NCBI GenBank assembly: GCA_964370065.1
Contig: CAYJGK010000023.1
Span: 1-30,752, forward strand
Reading direction: 5' to 3'
Origin: CAMQRS01 sp964370065
Lineage (GTDB): Bacteria > Bacillota_I > Bacilli_A > Erysipelotrichales > Erysipelotrichaceae
Length of the DNA: 30,752 nucleotides
In this document: piece after piece, positions 1 through 8,381 of the stretch
Layout of the letters: each line of letters opens with the position of its first letter
Position numbering within the stretch: the stretch's first letter is position 1
Translations under genes and position numbers: made by a program
The notes under the pieces: generated by a model
The model's input: only the letters and a program-made list of their open reading frames with translations
The model's database searches: none
What the model was told of the DNA's origin: nothing

Positions 1-27
1 TAGAATTCTACAACAGATAATTGCAAA

Positions 28-60
28 TTAAAAACAATCCAATTAGGATTGTTTTTTTTT
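28..60 (-). terminator. Rho-independent terminator after the flavoprotein gene
   Basis: A 9-bp stem (AAACAATCC at 32-40 pairing with GGATTGTTT at 46-54) with a 5-base loop lies directly after the stop codon at 62. On the minus strand the stem is followed by TTTTT; on the plus strand by a longer T run, so it could work in both directions. Confidence 0.8.
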
Positions 61-61
61 A

Positions 62-1231
62 TTATAATAACTCAATAATTGCTTGCGCTGCACTATATCC
101 TGTTGATAGCGCAATTGTGATATTATAACCACCAATAGGACCATGAAGATCTATGCATTCTCCAATAAAATAAAGACCTAAATGCATTTTAGATTCAAAA
201 GTTTTTGTATCCAACCCTTTTACATCTATTCCTCCACCACTCACAAAAGCTGTTTCTAAAGGTGCACTTCCTGCAATAACCACCACTTGTGCTTTTAGCA
301 ATTCAACTACCTTCTTCCATTGTTTAGGACTTAACTGTTTTACTTTTACTTGAGGCGTGACACCTAATACCTCTAAAATGTAGTAAGCATAACGTTTATT
401 AATTAGTTTGGCTAATACACTACTCATCTGACTCTCTTTTTGTTTCTCAAACATCGCTAATATTCCATCTTCAGTAATTGAAGGTAGTAAATCAATGATT
501 AATTGCTCTATTTTTTGAGTATGTACATATTCTGATATTTTTAGTATGGCACTCCCACTCAAACCTTTATGGGTATACATAAGGTTTCCTTTTACTTTAT
601 GTTTTTTAGCCTTTACTTCCACTTCATTAAAACTTGCCCCCGCTAAATCAGGTACGTGCTTTAAAATGACACTTGTTTCCACAGGATAAAGTGGAATAGT
701 TGGTTGATTAAGTTCTTTCGCAAACCGCATATGATCACCATTACTTCCTGTTTTAGAAAAGCTTGCTCCCCCTGTTGCTATCACTACTTTTTTAGTATCA
801 TAGAAAGAATTTTGAGTGATCACACGATAACCTAGCTCTTTTTTTTGAATACAAGTAACGTTTTCATTAAAGTTAATATTTAAATCTTTTTGTAAAAAAT
901 CGACAATATCTTTAGCTTGATCTGATTTAGGAAACACTCTTCCCTCTTCTTCTACTTTTAATTGTATAGTTTCACTAAAAAACTGCATAATCTGTTTGGG
1001 TCCAAACTTATGAATCGTGCTATATAAGTATTTTTTATTGTGCTTAATTTCTTCTAAAAAAGCTTTGCTATCTTTATCGTTGGTAACATTACACCGTCCA
1101 CCACCACTTAGCATTAACTTTTTCCCACTCGTTTTATTTTTTTCTATTAATAATGCTTTGCATTTTTTATGCAGTTGTGCATAACACATTAGTCCTGCAG
1201 GTCCTGCTCCTATAATTATTACATCATACAT
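62..1231 (-). CDS. HI0933/YhiN-family FAD-dependent oxidoreductase
   Basis: 389-residue flavoprotein of the HI0933/YhiN family, a widespread group of cytoplasmic proteins with an FAD-binding Rossmann fold and no well-established substrate. The N-terminus has the dinucleotide-binding motif GAGPAG (residues 8-13), followed by the family signature SGGGRCNVTN near residue 45 and a second glycine-rich segment (ATGGASFSKTGSNGDH) near residue 155; the C-terminus has the family's FVSGGGI and GGYN-type ends. Length is normal for the family. The open frame reaches a GTG three codons upstream, but the GGTGAT ribosome binding site is correctly placed only for the ATG at 1231. It follows the ssb terminator and has its own extended -10 box, so it is probably a single-gene unit. 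Family assignment is firm; the reaction is unknown. Confidence 0.85.
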   Translation of the reverse strand: MYDVIIIGAGPAGLMCYAQLHKKCKALLIEKNKTSGKKLMLSGGGRCNVTNDKDSKAFLEEIKHNKKYLYSTIHKFGPKQIMQFFSETIQLKVEEEGRVFPKSDQAKDIVDFLQKDLNINFNENVTCIQKKELGYRVITQNSFYDTKKVVIATGGASFSKTGSNGDHMRFAKELNQPTIPLYPVETSVILKHVPDLAGASFNEVEVKAKKHKVKGNLMYTHKGLSGSAILKISEYVHTQKIEQLIIDLLPSITEDGILAMFEKQKESQMSSVLAKLINKRYAYYILEVLGVTPQVKVKQLSPKQWKKVVELLKAQVVVIAGSAPLETAFVSGGGIDVKGLDTKTFESKMHLGLYFIGECIDLHGPIGGYNITIALSTGYSAAQAIIELL

Positions 1232-1247
1232 ATTTATCACCGCATTT

Positions 1248-1256
1248 AGTATATCA
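1248..1256 (-). promoter_or_regulatory. Extended -10 promoter of the flavoprotein gene
   Basis: The minus strand reads TGATATACT, a TGn extension plus a TATACT -10 hexamer, about 17 bases before the start codon. No good -35 box is visible. The transcribed leader would be very short. Confidence 0.4.
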
Positions 1257-1290
1257 TAAATTAAATGTTTCTCCTACTTATGATAGTATA

Positions 1291-1317
1291 AAAAAACCTC
1301 AACTCATGAGGATTTTT
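1291..1317 (-). terminator. Terminator after ssb
   Basis: CCTCA/TGAGG stem with A/T flanks, then seven T on the minus strand, immediately after the ssb stop codon. Confidence 0.65.
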
Positions 1318-1644
1318 TTACTTCTCTTCTTTCTTCAAAAAAGATACCTTTTCTGCGATAAGTTCATAATTATGAAATGTATGTCCTTCATTACTTATGT
1401 GTTCTTTACTTTGAATGCGTCCTTTAATTCCAACTAAATCACCACTTTCACAAGAGGTGGCACAATTTTCAGCAATTCCACGCCATAACATAAATACCAT
1501 TGGATCCACTTCATAAATATTATCAGCATTTTTAAAGCTACGTGTAACTTCTACTAATAAAGTTGCATACTTAAACCCTGTTCCTGTTTCCTTCACATTT
1601 GAAATTTCTTTCACTTTTCCAACTACTACAAATTGATTTAACAT
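1318..1644 (-). CDS. ssb: Short single-stranded DNA-binding protein
   Basis: 108-residue OB-fold protein of the bacterial SSB family. It begins with MLNQFVVVGKV, the typical first strand, and continues with the expected alternating strands and the conserved internal pattern around the DNA-binding face (LLVEVTRSFKN, GDLVGIKGRI). It is shorter than a replicative SSB (about 160-180 residues): the flexible tail is missing and the protein ends in KKEEK rather than the acidic DDDIPF-type tip that recruits partner proteins. That resembles accessory SSBs such as B. subtilis SsbB. The longest frame starts at a GTG 10 codons upstream, but an AGAGAGTGA ribosome site sits right before the ATG at 1644. 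It stands alone between two terminators, not between rpsF and rpsR, which also argues for an accessory SSB. Confidence 0.8.
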   Translation of the reverse strand: MLNQFVVVGKVKEISNVKETGTGFKYATLLVEVTRSFKNADNIYEVDPMVFMLWRGIAENCATSCESGDLVGIKGRIQSKEHISNEGHTFHNYELIAEKVSFLKKEEK

Positions 1645-1674
1645 ATCACTCTCTTTTCTCTGTATTCCATTCAC

Positions 1675-1680
1675 ATTATA
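1675..1680 (-). promoter_or_regulatory. -10 box of the ssb promoter
   Basis: A perfect TATAAT on the minus strand, 30 bases before the ssb ATG; the DNA upstream is AT-rich with no convincing -35 hexamer. Confidence 0.4.
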
Positions 1681-1737
1681 CTGAATTTTATAAAATTTTG
1701 TTTTTAATGAATTTATTAATACGCGTATATAAAGAAG

Positions 1738-1765
1738 AAAAAAGCCTATAAAATTAGGCTTTTTT
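1738..1765 (-). terminator. Terminator after the M16 operon
   Basis: An 11-bp stem (AAAAAAGCCTA with TAGGCTTTTTT) and 6-base loop, three bases beyond the M16 stop codon, with a T run on the minus strand. Confidence 0.85.
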
Positions 1766-1768
1766 TAT

Positions 1769-3046
1769 TTAATTTGTCGAGTTTGTTACTTCTACTATAC
1801 TTTTATTATTTATATCCAAGTAAGTAAAGGCAATTTTGATATCAGCAAGTGTTAAATCTTCTATTGCATTCACTGCATCAAAGTATTCATTACCAACAAA
1901 ATAGTTACGCATAAAAGTCGATGCAATTTGATTATGTGAATTCAATGCATTCACACACAATCCAAAATATCTATTTTTTAATTGTGTTAAAATTTCTTCA
2001 TTTAAAGGTTGGATGTCATTTAATACAGTGTGGATTAAATCGATAAATTTCTGTTTATGTCTTGTTTCACTATAAAACATAACCACACTGTAATCTTCAT
2101 TAAAATCAATTTCGAAATTAAATGAAGTATTGATGATCTCCTCATCTAACCAGGTTTGATATGCTTCATTTAATGTTGAAAAATAAAAATCGAACACTGT
2201 TTTAAAACACCATTCATTTAAATTTCTAAAAGCTGGGTCATCCATTACTTTTAATTTATACGAAACACAAACTTTAGGCATCCCTACATCCATTTGGATT
2301 GTTTTTTTACAAGTTGCCACACTTTCTTGTTCGATTACTGGCTTGCGATGAACGACTGGGCAAACAGAAAACTGTTTTTTTGCTTGGTTAGCTTCAATTT
2401 CTTTTAATACTAGTTCTACATCTAAAGAGGTGACTCCAATTAACATTGTTTTAGAGGGATGATAATTTAATGCATAACACTGTTCTAATTGTTCTTTCGT
2501 AATAGCGTTTACACTCTCTATATCGCCTCCAATATCATATCGTAAAGGATGTTCTTTATATACTGCAGATAGACTTTCGTTAATTAAACGCACTTCACTC
2601 ATTTGCTGGTACATTTCTAATTCTTGTATGATAATGCCTTTTTCTTTTTCTACCGATTCATCAGTAATACTCAATGTTTGCACAAAATCTAATAATAAAT
2701 GTAGTGGTTGAATACAATCTTCGCTTGTTGAAAAATAATAAGCTGTTTCTGTATAAGAAGTAAAAGCATTTACATTAGCTCCCATTTGTGAGAATAACTC
2801 CATCACATCTTCTCCTTGTGCGCTTTCAAACATTTTATGTTCTAAAAAATGAGCTATTCCTGCTGGAAATGCATATTCTTTACCATTTTCGTCTATTTGA
2901 TGTAAGTCTAAGCCACCAATTGGAGTTGCCAGCATAAAATAGGCTTTATCAAAATTTTTCTTTTCCCATAGGACAACTTTTAATCCATTGTCTAAGGTGT
3001 GAGTATAATAGGTTTCATCAAATCTTTTATGATAATGCTTCTTCAT
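1769..3046 (-). CDS. ymfH: M16 family zinc protease, YmfH-like (active subunit)
   Basis: 425-residue M16-family (insulinase/processing-peptidase-like) protein. The inverted zinc motif HFLEH is present at residues 66-70 with the downstream glutamate of the family in EKEKGIIIQELEMY (about residue 142), so it should bind zinc and cleave peptides. Downstream are the usual second-half features of a single M16 lobe. The frame extends to a GTG two codons upstream, but the AAAGGAG site is placed for the ATG at 3046. The start overlaps the end of the next upstream M16 gene by 20 bases, indicating translational coupling, and the two probably form a heterodimer, as proposed for YmfF/YmfH or AlbE/AlbF-type pairs. 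The substrate cannot be told from sequence. Order ftsK - ymfF - ymfH matches B. subtilis broadly. Confidence 0.85.
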   Translation of the reverse strand: MKKHYHKRFDETYYTHTLDNGLKVVLWEKKNFDKAYFMLATPIGGLDLHQIDENGKEYAFPAGIAHFLEHKMFESAQGEDVMELFSQMGANVNAFTSYTETAYYFSTSEDCIQPLHLLLDFVQTLSITDESVEKEKGIIIQELEMYQQMSEVRLINESLSAVYKEHPLRYDIGGDIESVNAITKEQLEQCYALNYHPSKTMLIGVTSLDVELVLKEIEANQAKKQFSVCPVVHRKPVIEQESVATCKKTIQMDVGMPKVCVSYKLKVMDDPAFRNLNEWCFKTVFDFYFSTLNEAYQTWLDEEIINTSFNFEIDFNEDYSVVMFYSETRHKQKFIDLIHTVLNDIQPLNEEILTQLKNRYFGLCVNALNSHNQIASTFMRNYFVGNEYFDAVNAIEDLTLADIKIAFTYLDINNKSIVEVTNSTN

Positions 3047-4286
3047 TGTCACTCACTCCTTTCAAGGTATACGTACAAACATGCTCCACTTGGTTCATAA
3101 CGCGTTTTACATCTTCTAAGCTAACCTGTACTACACCATCAATTAACTGATCAACACAAATGTTTTGTTTAGCTAATATATTGCGGTAGGATAAAGCAAA
3201 TATTGCATCGATATCATCACGACTTGATTTAAATGAATTGATTAACATCTTTTTAGCAACATCTAATAACTGTGGATCAAAATCTAATGTTTGCATACGT
3301 TTTAATTGTATAGCAATTAAATTTTTGCTTTGCTCGATATTTTTAGTATCGACTCCTGTAGAGACCATTAAAGCCCCATCATAAGGTTGCAAGGTTGAAT
3401 AAATAGAGTAGCACAAACTTTGTTTTTCTCTTAATTCTTGAAATAACAAAGAAGAAGGTATTTGTCCAAAAATAATATTAGCAATACGTAAGGCAGCGTA
3501 ATCCTTATCTTGATTCGTTATTTGAGTAGTATAAATGGAAGTCAAATAACTTTGTGTCATCTGTTTTTCTTGTACCGGCATATCTTCTTCAATCAAATTT
3601 TGTAACGTATAACTAGGCATTTCAATGGGTATTAGTTTATGATGTAAAGGCAAGTATCGTCTAATGTCTTGCTCAATGTCTGTTTGTTCAATATCACCTA
3701 ACACGAGCACATGCCAAGCTAAATCGTTCACTAATTCTTTGTATAGTTCATAAACTTGTTGTGGTGTAATAGTATCAATTTGACTTAAATCATCACTGAC
3801 TCCAAATCCTAAAGGTTGATTTTTACCACCATAACGCATTGCCTTATGCATGCATAATGAACTAGGATCATCAATCATACGTTGCATTGAATTTTTTACA
3901 TTTCTTTTTGCTTCCTCTACTTTTTGTAAAGGAAAACAACCATCTTCTAATAGAGGGTGGTTAATAAATTCATTCAATAACTCACATTGTGCCTTTACTA
4001 AATCAATTTTATGGTGAATAAATTTAGGGTGAATGGATTTTGTTTTGAATATAAATACTTGAGCATTCCCAACTACTGATGAGGAAGCACGATAGTTAGT
4101 TCCATACAATCGATCTAACTCATTACTCAACTTCTGTTTCGTATCATATTTTTCACAAACATCATTCAACAAATAGGCTAAGACTAATCTTGGGGTTACT
4201 TTTTCTTCTTCTAATTTGGCAATCATTCGCACTTGAATATTCACATTCTTAAATCGAGTATCTTTTATGATTTGCACATTGTTCAT
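3027..4286 (-). CDS. ymfF: M16 family protein, YmfF-like (inactive-lobe partner)
   Basis: 419-residue M16-family homolog. It shares the family fold, recognisable from features such as QELREKQSLCYSIYST and the GALMVSTGVD segment, but where the HxxEH zinc motif should be near the N-terminus the sequence reads LLNDVCEKYDTKQKLSNELD, with no histidine pair. It therefore should not bind catalytic zinc and probably acts as the structural or substrate-binding partner of the YmfH-like protein encoded just downstream, with which it overlaps by 20 bases. Start ATG at 4286 is preceded by GAAAGGAG at good spacing. Only 66 bases separate it from ftsK, and a terminator hairpin sits in that gap, so it may have its own promoter there. 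Confidence 0.82.
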   Translation of the reverse strand: MNNVQIIKDTRFKNVNIQVRMIAKLEEEKVTPRLVLAYLLNDVCEKYDTKQKLSNELDRLYGTNYRASSSVVGNAQVFIFKTKSIHPKFIHHKIDLVKAQCELLNEFINHPLLEDGCFPLQKVEEAKRNVKNSMQRMIDDPSSLCMHKAMRYGGKNQPLGFGVSDDLSQIDTITPQQVYELYKELVNDLAWHVLVLGDIEQTDIEQDIRRYLPLHHKLIPIEMPSYTLQNLIEEDMPVQEKQMTQSYLTSIYTTQITNQDKDYAALRIANIIFGQIPSSLLFQELREKQSLCYSIYSTLQPYDGALMVSTGVDTKNIEQSKNLIAIQLKRMQTLDFDPQLLDVAKKMLINSFKSSRDDIDAIFALSYRNILAKQNICVDQLIDGVVQVSLEDVKRVMNQVEHVCTYTLKGVSDNEEALS

Positions 4287-4326
4287 ACAAAAACTCCTTT
4301 CTAAAGCACTTGGCTTTTATAAAGAT

Positions 4327-4349
4327 AAAAACTGCATCACACAGTTTTT
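4327..4349 (-). terminator. Terminator after ftsK
   Basis: Perfect 8-bp stem AAAAACTG/CAGTTTTT with 7-base loop, directly after the ftsK stop. The T run on the minus strand is short (TTTTTATCTTT), so it may only attenuate expression into the M16 genes. Confidence 0.65.
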
Positions 4350-4352
4350 ATT

Positions 4353-6623
4353 TTACTCTTCTGGTTTTATAAACACTTCTCTAGGTCGACTTCCTCTTGC
4401 AGGACCAATTACTCTGTCTGCTTCTAGCATGTCAACTAAACGAGCTGCTCTTGCATAACCAACGCTAAATTTTCTTTGAATAAATGACGTGCTCGCTTTT
4501 TGGGTTTCTACCACAAATTGCTTGACTTCATCATATAAAGGGTCTTTTGATTCACTCACGCTTCCTCCTTGTCCATCAATTTGATCTAGACGTAAGAATA
4601 CGTCTTCAAATCGTGGTAGAGCTTGATTTGAACAAGCGTTTGCAACTGCACTCACTTCATCATCGGATAAGAAACATCCTTGCAAACGAGTGGCTACTTG
4701 GGTACCAACCGGTAAATATAACATATCTCCATTACCTAACAACTTCTCTGCACCGTGTTGATCAAGTATGGTTCTAGAATCAATTGCACTTGAGACTGCA
4801 AATGCAATACGACTTGGTATGTTCGCTTTAATAATCCCTGTAATCACATCCACTGAAGGCCTTTGAGTAGCCACAATTAAATGAATTCCAGCTGCCCTAG
4901 CAAGTTGTGTAATTCGTTGAATACTCGCTTCTACCTCTTTAGAGGCCACTAACATTAAATCTGCTAATTCGTCGATAACCACCATAATAAATGGCATTGG
5001 TTGAATGGTTTCTTCTGGATGCTGGGCAATATATTCATTAAATCCCGCAATATTACGCACACCACATTTGGCAAACATGTCATATCGATCATCCATCATT
5101 TTCACTACTACTTTTAAAGCTCGGCTAGCTTCTTCTGCATTAGTGATAACGGGAGCCAGTAAGTGTGGCACTTTTGTATATTGTGTAAACTCTACTTTTT
5201 TAGGGTCAATTAATAGCATTTTCACTTCATTAGGCTTCGCACGCATTAAAATACTACAAATAATCGTATTCACACATACCGATTTTCCACTACCTGTTGA
5301 ACCAGCAATTAGCAAATGAGGTAGTTTGTTTAATTTGCCATAAACGCCTTGACCCATTAAGTCTTTTCCTAGTGTGAATAATAACTTTTCTTGTCCTTCC
5401 GACTCTGGTACATTACGGATTAAATCCTTCATAGTCACCATTGTTTTTTCTTGATTCGGAATTTCAATTCCTACGGTTGACTTACCAGGGATAGGCGCTT
5501 CAATACGAATATCTTTAGCCGCTAATCCCATTTTAATATCTTGTTGCAAATTACTAATACGATTTACCCTGACTCCATGTTCCGGACGTAATTCAAACTT
5601 TGTAACACTTGGTCCAATATGGGTATCGACAAGAGTGACAGGTACTGAAAATTGTGATAAAATCTCAACTAACCGTTTTCCCGCTTGATTAGCATTCATG
5701 CTATTTACATTTGATTTACCTTTTGGCTTACTAGTTTGCAGTAATCTTGCAGAAGGTAATTTATAGTTTGTAAAATCCGTGATATAAGCGGAAGTGCTCA
5801 CTACCATATCCTTTATAGAAGGGGTAACTTCGTGCATAATGGGATTATCCTCTTCTACTTCTGTATCATCAAATACATCATTAACATCCATAAATTTAGA
5901 AGGAGATTTCACTTCTTTTATTTCTTTTACATCAGGTTCTTCTACTTCCTCTTGTTCGTCATCTTGATTATAATTTATAAAATCAACTTGTTTGGCTTCT
6001 TCTTGTGCTATTTTCTCTTGTAATTTTAATTCTTTACGTTCTTCTTTTTTCATTTTAGACACTTCTCTATGCTCTTTTATAACTTGTTTTACTTTATCAA
6101 ACATTGCTTTATTGCTAAGTAATAAAAGACCTAAAATGACACACACTGCCATTACAATTAATGTCCCAATGCGATCAAACAACAAGGATGTTAAACTATA
6201 TAAAATAGCTCCTATAAGTCCCCCTTGTGGGCTTAATTCACCACCAAAGATACGACTCATATCTGCTAAGTATTCATTAATCACGCGCATTCCAACAATT
6301 GTTTTATCACTTGGAATCGCAAAAATAATCAATAAAGAAACTAACAAAATAATGCATCCAATCCATTGTTTCATCTCTAAAAAACGCAATGTTTTAAATC
6401 TCATGTATCCAATTGAGAATATAATTAAGACAACGAAGCCTACACTATATAAATTACCAACTACCATCATCATCATCTGTGTAATAATATTACCGACTAC
6501 TCCCACTTTTAGTAAACCGATTAAAGATAGAGCAATAATAGCTAATGCAATAACATATAATCTGATGATTTCAGTATGTTCATCACGCACTTTTTTTGTT
6601 TGTGTTGTTCTTTTTTTTGCCAT
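4353..6623 (-). CDS. ftsK: DNA translocase FtsK/SpoIIIE
   Basis: 756-residue hexameric DNA pump that moves chromosomal DNA through the division septum. Residues 20-170 hold several membrane helices; a charged, low-complexity linker spans about 185-265 (KKEERKELK, EEVEEPD); the alpha/beta motor follows, with Walker A GSTGSGKS at 441-448 and Walker B FIMVVIDE ending at D551-E552; the C-terminal winged-helix gamma domain (about 694-756, ending with RVIGPARGSRPREV) reads polarising DNA motifs. Length is typical of Firmicute SpoIIIE/SftA-type proteins with a membrane anchor. It starts 13 bases after the RNase J2-like gene with a weak ribosome site (AATAGG), so it is probably co-transcribed and perhaps translationally coupled. 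Whether it serves sporulation or only division cannot be told here. Confidence 0.95.
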   Translation of the reverse strand: MAKKRTTQTKKVRDEHTEIIRLYVIALAIIALSLIGLLKVGVVGNIITQMMMMVVGNLYSVGFVVLIIFSIGYMRFKTLRFLEMKQWIGCIILLVSLLIIFAIPSDKTIVGMRVINEYLADMSRIFGGELSPQGGLIGAILYSLTSLLFDRIGTLIVMAVCVILGLLLLSNKAMFDKVKQVIKEHREVSKMKKEERKELKLQEKIAQEEAKQVDFINYNQDDEQEEVEEPDVKEIKEVKSPSKFMDVNDVFDDTEVEEDNPIMHEVTPSIKDMVVSTSAYITDFTNYKLPSARLLQTSKPKGKSNVNSMNANQAGKRLVEILSQFSVPVTLVDTHIGPSVTKFELRPEHGVRVNRISNLQQDIKMGLAAKDIRIEAPIPGKSTVGIEIPNQEKTMVTMKDLIRNVPESEGQEKLLFTLGKDLMGQGVYGKLNKLPHLLIAGSTGSGKSVCVNTIICSILMRAKPNEVKMLLIDPKKVEFTQYTKVPHLLAPVITNAEEASRALKVVVKMMDDRYDMFAKCGVRNIAGFNEYIAQHPEETIQPMPFIMVVIDELADLMLVASKEVEASIQRITQLARAAGIHLIVATQRPSVDVITGIIKANIPSRIAFAVSSAIDSRTILDQHGAEKLLGNGDMLYLPVGTQVATRLQGCFLSDDEVSAVANACSNQALPRFEDVFLRLDQIDGQGGSVSESKDPLYDEVKQFVVETQKASTSFIQRKFSVGYARAARLVDMLEADRVIGPARGSRPREVFIKPEE

Positions 6624-6636
6624 ATATGAATACCTA

Positions 6637-8292
6637 TTAATTCATTTCTAAAATAACAGGTAATACCATCGGTCTCTTTCCTGTTTCTTTCATTAGATAA
6701 CGAGTAATCTTATCTCTTGCTTCCATACGTGTTTCAATATTCTCATAGCGACGTTCTTGCACAGCATTCACAATCGTTGCTTCAAAAATATTCATGACTT
6801 CCTTTACGATATAGTCAGCATCTTTTAAATAGATTAATCCTCTAGTTTGCACATCTATTCCACTGACTATTTTTTTCGATTTAAAGTTTAATGTGACTCC
6901 GATAACCATAACACCATCTTTTGATAAAACTTCACGATCTTTTAATACCACACCTGTAACATCCCAGTTTTCATTTCCATCAATTAACACATCATTTAAT
7001 TCTAAATCTTGGCTCATTGAAACTAATGATTTTTTCCTAAAGGTTGCGACTTGTCCATTATCACATAATACAATACGATCTGGAGTAAACCCCATTTGGG
7101 TTGCCAAATCTGCATTCTTAATTAATTGTCGATATTCTCCTTTAGTTGGCATGTAGTATTTTGGCTTGAATAAGTATAAAGACATTTTTAAATCTTCACA
7201 TGAAGGATGCATTGATAAAACATCGCGTGATTTGAACGAATAAATAGTTCCACCCTCACGATAAATTTCATTTTCCATACTCACAGCTTCTTTTTCCGTA
7301 CCATTTACTACTGTATCTGCAATAATGATAGTATCGCTTACTCTTGCTTGTACTAACGCATCTTCTCTTGTTGCAATATTAGACATTTTTAAGAACATGC
7401 GTTTTCCTGTACCAGAAACTAATACTAAAATATCTTCCATGTCATTAGTAAAGTCTTTCTTTTCTACGATCAACTGTTTTGGTACTTTGTAGTAATCTAG
7501 TTTATCTAATTCATCGATCATTTTTCTTAAGTTATCATCATGGAAGAATATTTTTTTCTTTTGTTGAATAGCTAAATCTAAAATTTCAGTAATTCTAAAG
7601 AAACTTTGTTTGTAAACAGCAACAATAAAGCGTCCTTCATTTTCTTCAAAAATTGGTGCAATCTTATCTTTAATTCTATGTTTAGGTGCCGTATGTCCTG
7701 GTTTATCAGCACTTGTTGATTCCGACAATAAACATAAGACTCCTTTTTTTCCAATTTCACTTAATTCATTAATATCGCAATCATAGTGAGGATTATGAAT
7801 ATTGTAATCAAAACAATACTCACCGTTATATACAATATATCCTTGATTACTATGAATTGCTAATCCAAATGAATCTGGTGTAGAATGTGAGACTCCGAAT
7901 GTACGCACTTCAATTCCTTCAATATGAATTCTGCTATTGCGATCAATTACGCGAATATTCGAATTTTTAACTTTTTCTTTTTTCAAATTTTCTTGAATCA
8001 TAACAGCGGTAAATTTACCTGTGTAAACAGGGACACTAATTTGCTTCAATAAGTATGGTAAAGCACGCATCACATCATCATGAGCATGTGTAATAAAAAT
8101 ACCACCTATTCTTTTCTTATTTTCAATTAAGTAAGTAAAGTCAGGAATGATGTATTCAACTCCTAATAAAGATCCATCAGGAATCATGATTCCTGCTTCC
8201 ACAACAAAAATCACTTCATTGACTTCTATAACATACATATTTTTTCCATTTTCATCTAATCCACCTAAGGCGAATATTTTCACGTTTTCCAT
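6637..8292 (-). CDS. rnjB: Ribonuclease J2-like protein with degenerate active site
   Basis: 551-residue metallo-beta-lactamase/beta-CASP protein of the RNase J family (mRNA decay and RNA 5' processing). The fold is complete (N-terminal ALGGLDENGKNMYVIE, HSTPDS motif, C-terminal domain ending RPMVLPVILEMN), but metal-binding positions have changed: the HxHxDH motif reads H69-A-H71-D-D73-V74, the TGDFKFD aspartate is a glutamate (E158), the HVSGH motif starts with V358, and the PVHGEYR histidine is K384. B. subtilis RNase J2 also departs from the zinc-binding consensus at the HxHxDH and HGEYR sites, and its gene (ymfA/rnjB) also lies just before spoIIIE, so both sequence and context point to J2, which works as partner of J1. 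The frame extends 8 codons further, but AGAGGAAAT before the ATG at 8292 decides the start. Confidence 0.85.
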   Translation of the reverse strand: MENVKIFALGGLDENGKNMYVIEVNEVIFVVEAGIMIPDGSLLGVEYIIPDFTYLIENKKRIGGIFITHAHDDVMRALPYLLKQISVPVYTGKFTAVMIQENLKKEKVKNSNIRVIDRNSRIHIEGIEVRTFGVSHSTPDSFGLAIHSNQGYIVYNGEYCFDYNIHNPHYDCDINELSEIGKKGVLCLLSESTSADKPGHTAPKHRIKDKIAPIFEENEGRFIVAVYKQSFFRITEILDLAIQQKKKIFFHDDNLRKMIDELDKLDYYKVPKQLIVEKKDFTNDMEDILVLVSGTGKRMFLKMSNIATREDALVQARVSDTIIIADTVVNGTEKEAVSMENEIYREGGTIYSFKSRDVLSMHPSCEDLKMSLYLFKPKYYMPTKGEYRQLIKNADLATQMGFTPDRIVLCDNGQVATFRKKSLVSMSQDLELNDVLIDGNENWDVTGVVLKDREVLSKDGVMVIGVTLNFKSKKIVSGIDVQTRGLIYLKDADYIVKEVMNIFEATIVNAVQERRYENIETRMEARDKITRYLMKETGKRPMVLPVILEMN

Positions 8293-8341
8293 TTTATTTC
8301 CTCTTCCTTCATTCATTTAAACTATGTTTATCTTTTTATTT

Positions 8342-8350
8342 ATTATAGCA
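8342..8350 (-). promoter_or_regulatory. Extended -10 promoter of the RNase J2-ftsK operon
   Basis: The minus strand reads TGCTATAAT, a consensus -10 with TGn extension, 50 bases before the start codon. No good -35 hexamer is visible. Confidence 0.6.
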
Positions 8351-8375
8351 TAATCATTCTTTATTTATTATGCTA
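8346..8375. repeat. 9-bp inverted repeat at the RNase J2 promoter
   Basis: TAGCATAAT (8346-8354) is repeated in perfect inversion as ATTATGCTA (8367-8375) around 12 bases. It overlaps the extended -10 box and lies just 6 bases after the stop of the upstream dehydrogenase, so it could be an operator, or a weak terminator without a T run. Confidence 0.55.
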
Positions 8376-8381
8376 ATGCAA

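Noticed and set aside
5992..6651. 219-codon open frame on the plus strand inside ftsK
   Set aside because: It is opposite to a fully conserved FtsK coding region, has no ribosome site, and its composition mirrors the complementary codons.
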